Assembly (NCBI RefSeq): GCF_003432065.1
Contig: NZ_QWDE01000001.1
Location: 186,001-250,000 of the forward strand
Length of the DNA: 64,000 nt
Direction of reading: 5' to 3'
Origin: Mucilaginibacter terrenus
GTDB lineage: Bacteria > Bacteroidota > Bacteroidia > Sphingobacteriales > Sphingobacteriaceae
Part shown: positions 63,601 to 64,000 of the stretch, piece after piece
Numbering within the stretch: position 1 is the stretch's first letter
Layout: each line of letters starts with the position of its first letter
Position numbers and translations under genes: made by a program
The notes under the pieces: generated by a model
What the model was told of the DNA's origin: nothing
Database searches by the model: none
The model's input: the letters and a program-made list of their open reading frames with translations, nothing else

Positions 63601-64000
63601 TCAGCAAGCAATATTACTTTGTTGCGGTTTTTATAAAGCAGTTCACGAAAACGGTAGATAATCTCATCATTTGTTTGGCAGTCACAGTCGGCAAGCGGGT
63701 TGTCTTTATTGTAGAGGTAAAGCCACCATTCCGAGTCGAAGGCAATCATTACCATGTCTTTAGAGATGTTGATCTCTGTAGGGTCCGGGCAACCGTTACG
63801 CGGTACCGACTTCAACAACGAATCCTTTTGTTCTGTCAGGAACTCCCACTCTCTCTTTACTTTAGCCATGCCTAGCGGGCCCATTCTATCCCAATCGTGG
63901 TTGCCGGGGATGAAGTATACAGGGGCTCCTGCCTTGCGCATGGGTGTAAACTGCGCTTTGAGGATGTTTTTAGTACCCTCTTCCTCCTTGCTGCCGGGCA
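60615..64000 (-). CDS. Metallophosphoesterase / kinase-like domain / Omp85 barrel fusion (5' end outside window)
   Basis: The frame stays open to the right edge, so the N-terminus is missing; the ATG at 63941 is internal. The first visible domain is a calcineurin-like phosphoesterase: YFIPGNHDWDRMGP, VILLADHHPFRSYGHHG and VSGHEHGLQFI. The middle domain is homologous to the neighbouring protein (FGKNYRSEW, HPYGALISPVIAQAVNLRH) but has GDWDQQPEKLRW and IDRAEAF in place of GDWDRH and DRDKVF, so it may be inactive. A BamA/TamA-type barrel ends in YPYVNFKLTF. The 60-base gap to the next gene suggests co-transcription. Substrate and role are unknown. Confidence 0.85.
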   Translation of the reverse strand, partial: PGSKEEEGTKNILKAQFTPMRKAGAPVYFIPGNHDWDRMGPLGMAKVKREWEFLTEQKDSLLKSVPRNGCPDPTEINISKDMVMIAFDSEWWLYLYNKDNPLADCDCQTNDEIIYRFRELLYKNRNKVILLADHHPFRSYGHHGGTYVFKDYLFPLTSVNQKLYIPFPLIGALYPLLRGTFDNPEDNGHPLYRTMMAMIDGVFASEPNVIRVSGHEHGLQFIKDGSYYQVVSGSGAKRAVTIKGKNSLYGAAIGGYVTVDQMEDKSVKFTYYANTVDSTMAEVFTYTKPYVKVEIPLSKPDKVVVGDSITVSANNEFARRNELHRVMFGKNYRSEWTAKTTVPVIRVSKYKGGLTPVEFGGAHQKQALVLKDAAGKTYIMSSIEKYPLVLLPQALSQTFAKSWLKDAMSAQHPYGALISPVIAQAVNLRHTNPIIGYVAPDSKLGYYESQFSGKLVLLENREPGDSSLNTGNMIAELNKSNNNRLDTVEYLKTRLLDWFLGDWDQQPEKLRWLASKRGENTYYSAIPIDRAEAFYVNQGLIPNLAAKQYVARYLKGYNASVRSVNDFFYNSNDVNTRFLSQLDQKKWLDVTRNFKDSLTDAVLESSLRRLPQAIYKLSHDRLLKEMKQRRATLLEASEKYYTFLSKKVDVKATDISELFVIKDTLDNKLLIRVNKLPITKERSTVYFRVFDPATTNEVRVYTGKGNDSLFVNNTKSPIKLRIIGGSGHRVYNFMNTTPKVRVYEKTTSATFLGNFANIKQKLSDDSSNVAYVPTNRYHTVIPLLSVGYDLDQGFYADAGVKYLHQGFRKNPSSTTELTVGHSFGYNSTRIKFLSEVNAGLNNLDKQFKLEAYLPNSINFFGRGNKTGFDKDNGIGYYRDRFNYFIGEATLRWQNAANTESVQYGVAAQYYHFLQNSSPGFIGNTPLINSYDSTSYRDNKFHAGLTVTYIDDKRNRKILTNWGVYVHSNLRAFAGFGNSAKPYVQWLTEATLYKSVDVHSNFVITEKAGAGVTFGKAAFYQSVFLGGENSLIGYRENRFAGEQMLYNNLEARYRLNSFLSYILPGQYGLTARYDVGRVWDRSEHSNAVWHNGFGVGAYFSPSDMALLQLKAGYSKEGWYPYVNFKLTF

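Noticed and set aside
1-64000. CRISPR arrays, insertion sequences, rRNA operons, phage genes
   Set aside because: No spaced repeat series, transposase motifs, rRNA-like sequence or phage structural proteins were noticed on either strand.

Overview
The window looks like a chromosomal segment of a member of the Bacteroidota, most likely Sphingobacteriaceae (Mucilaginibacter or Pedobacter type). The evidence is two SusC/SusD pairs, a SusR-type regulator, a gliding-motility type C-terminal domain (type IX secretion), LytS/LytTR signalling, AT-rich leaders without strong Shine-Dalgarno sites, and at least one TTTG / TAnnTTTG promoter. The genus is inference from protein style, not from a search. 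No CRISPR array, rRNA, intact tRNA, transposase or integrase was seen.

Left part, 1-12.4 kb. The 3' end of mnmE is followed by about 2 kb of decaying genes: a membrane-protein fragment, a ketopantoate-reductase-like gene and a Tat-type polysaccharide deacetylase, all with stops and frameshifts. Intact genes follow: an SDR diverging from an HxlR regulator, a LysR regulator diverging from a YeiH-family transporter, and a four-gene operon of a haem-binding/P460 cytochrome, a lipoprotein, a LytS-type kinase and a LytTR regulator. Then come a DUF202 protein, a truncated alpha/beta hydrolase and an M13 peptidase gene broken by one frameshift.

12.8-28.1 kb is a starch/maltodextrin utilisation locus on the minus strand: susR, susC, susD, susE, a cyclomaltodextrinase-like GH13, an MFS sugar transporter, a type I pullulanase and a GH13 lipoprotein.

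28.3-39.1 kb looks like an aminophosphonate utilisation locus built on a second SusC/SusD pair. The minus strand carries an alkaline-phosphatase-superfamily hydrolase, SusD, SusC and a PhnZ-like di-iron HD oxygenase. The plus strand carries an XRE-cupin regulator, then an overlapping operon of PhnX-like hydrolase, DUF5690 membrane protein and TIGR03364-type FAD oxidase. Nearly the same 20-bp palindromic element lies upstream of both susC and the plus-strand operon, which ties the two halves together. This is the best candidate in the window for a poorly described system.

39.1-49.2 kb is mixed: a T9SS substrate, an NAD(P)H-binding protein, a tRNA 3'-end fragment, an SDR/DUF2236/MarR operon, a TonB-dependent receptor, a Gfo/Idh/MocA oxidoreductase and a DUF3891 protein.

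49.3-58.0 kb is a non-phosphorylative deoxysugar pathway, most likely for L-fucose: LgoD-like dehydrogenase, GH36 alpha-galactosidase, mutarotase, UxaA-type dehydratase, SDR, FAH-family hydrolase, lactonase and FucX-like dehydrogenase. The pathway would end in pyruvate plus lactate.

58.0-64.0 kb holds two paralogous outer-membrane proteins with a C-terminal Omp85-type barrel and a shared periplasmic domain that resembles FAM20/HipA-like kinases. The second also carries an N-terminal metallophosphoesterase and runs off the right edge.
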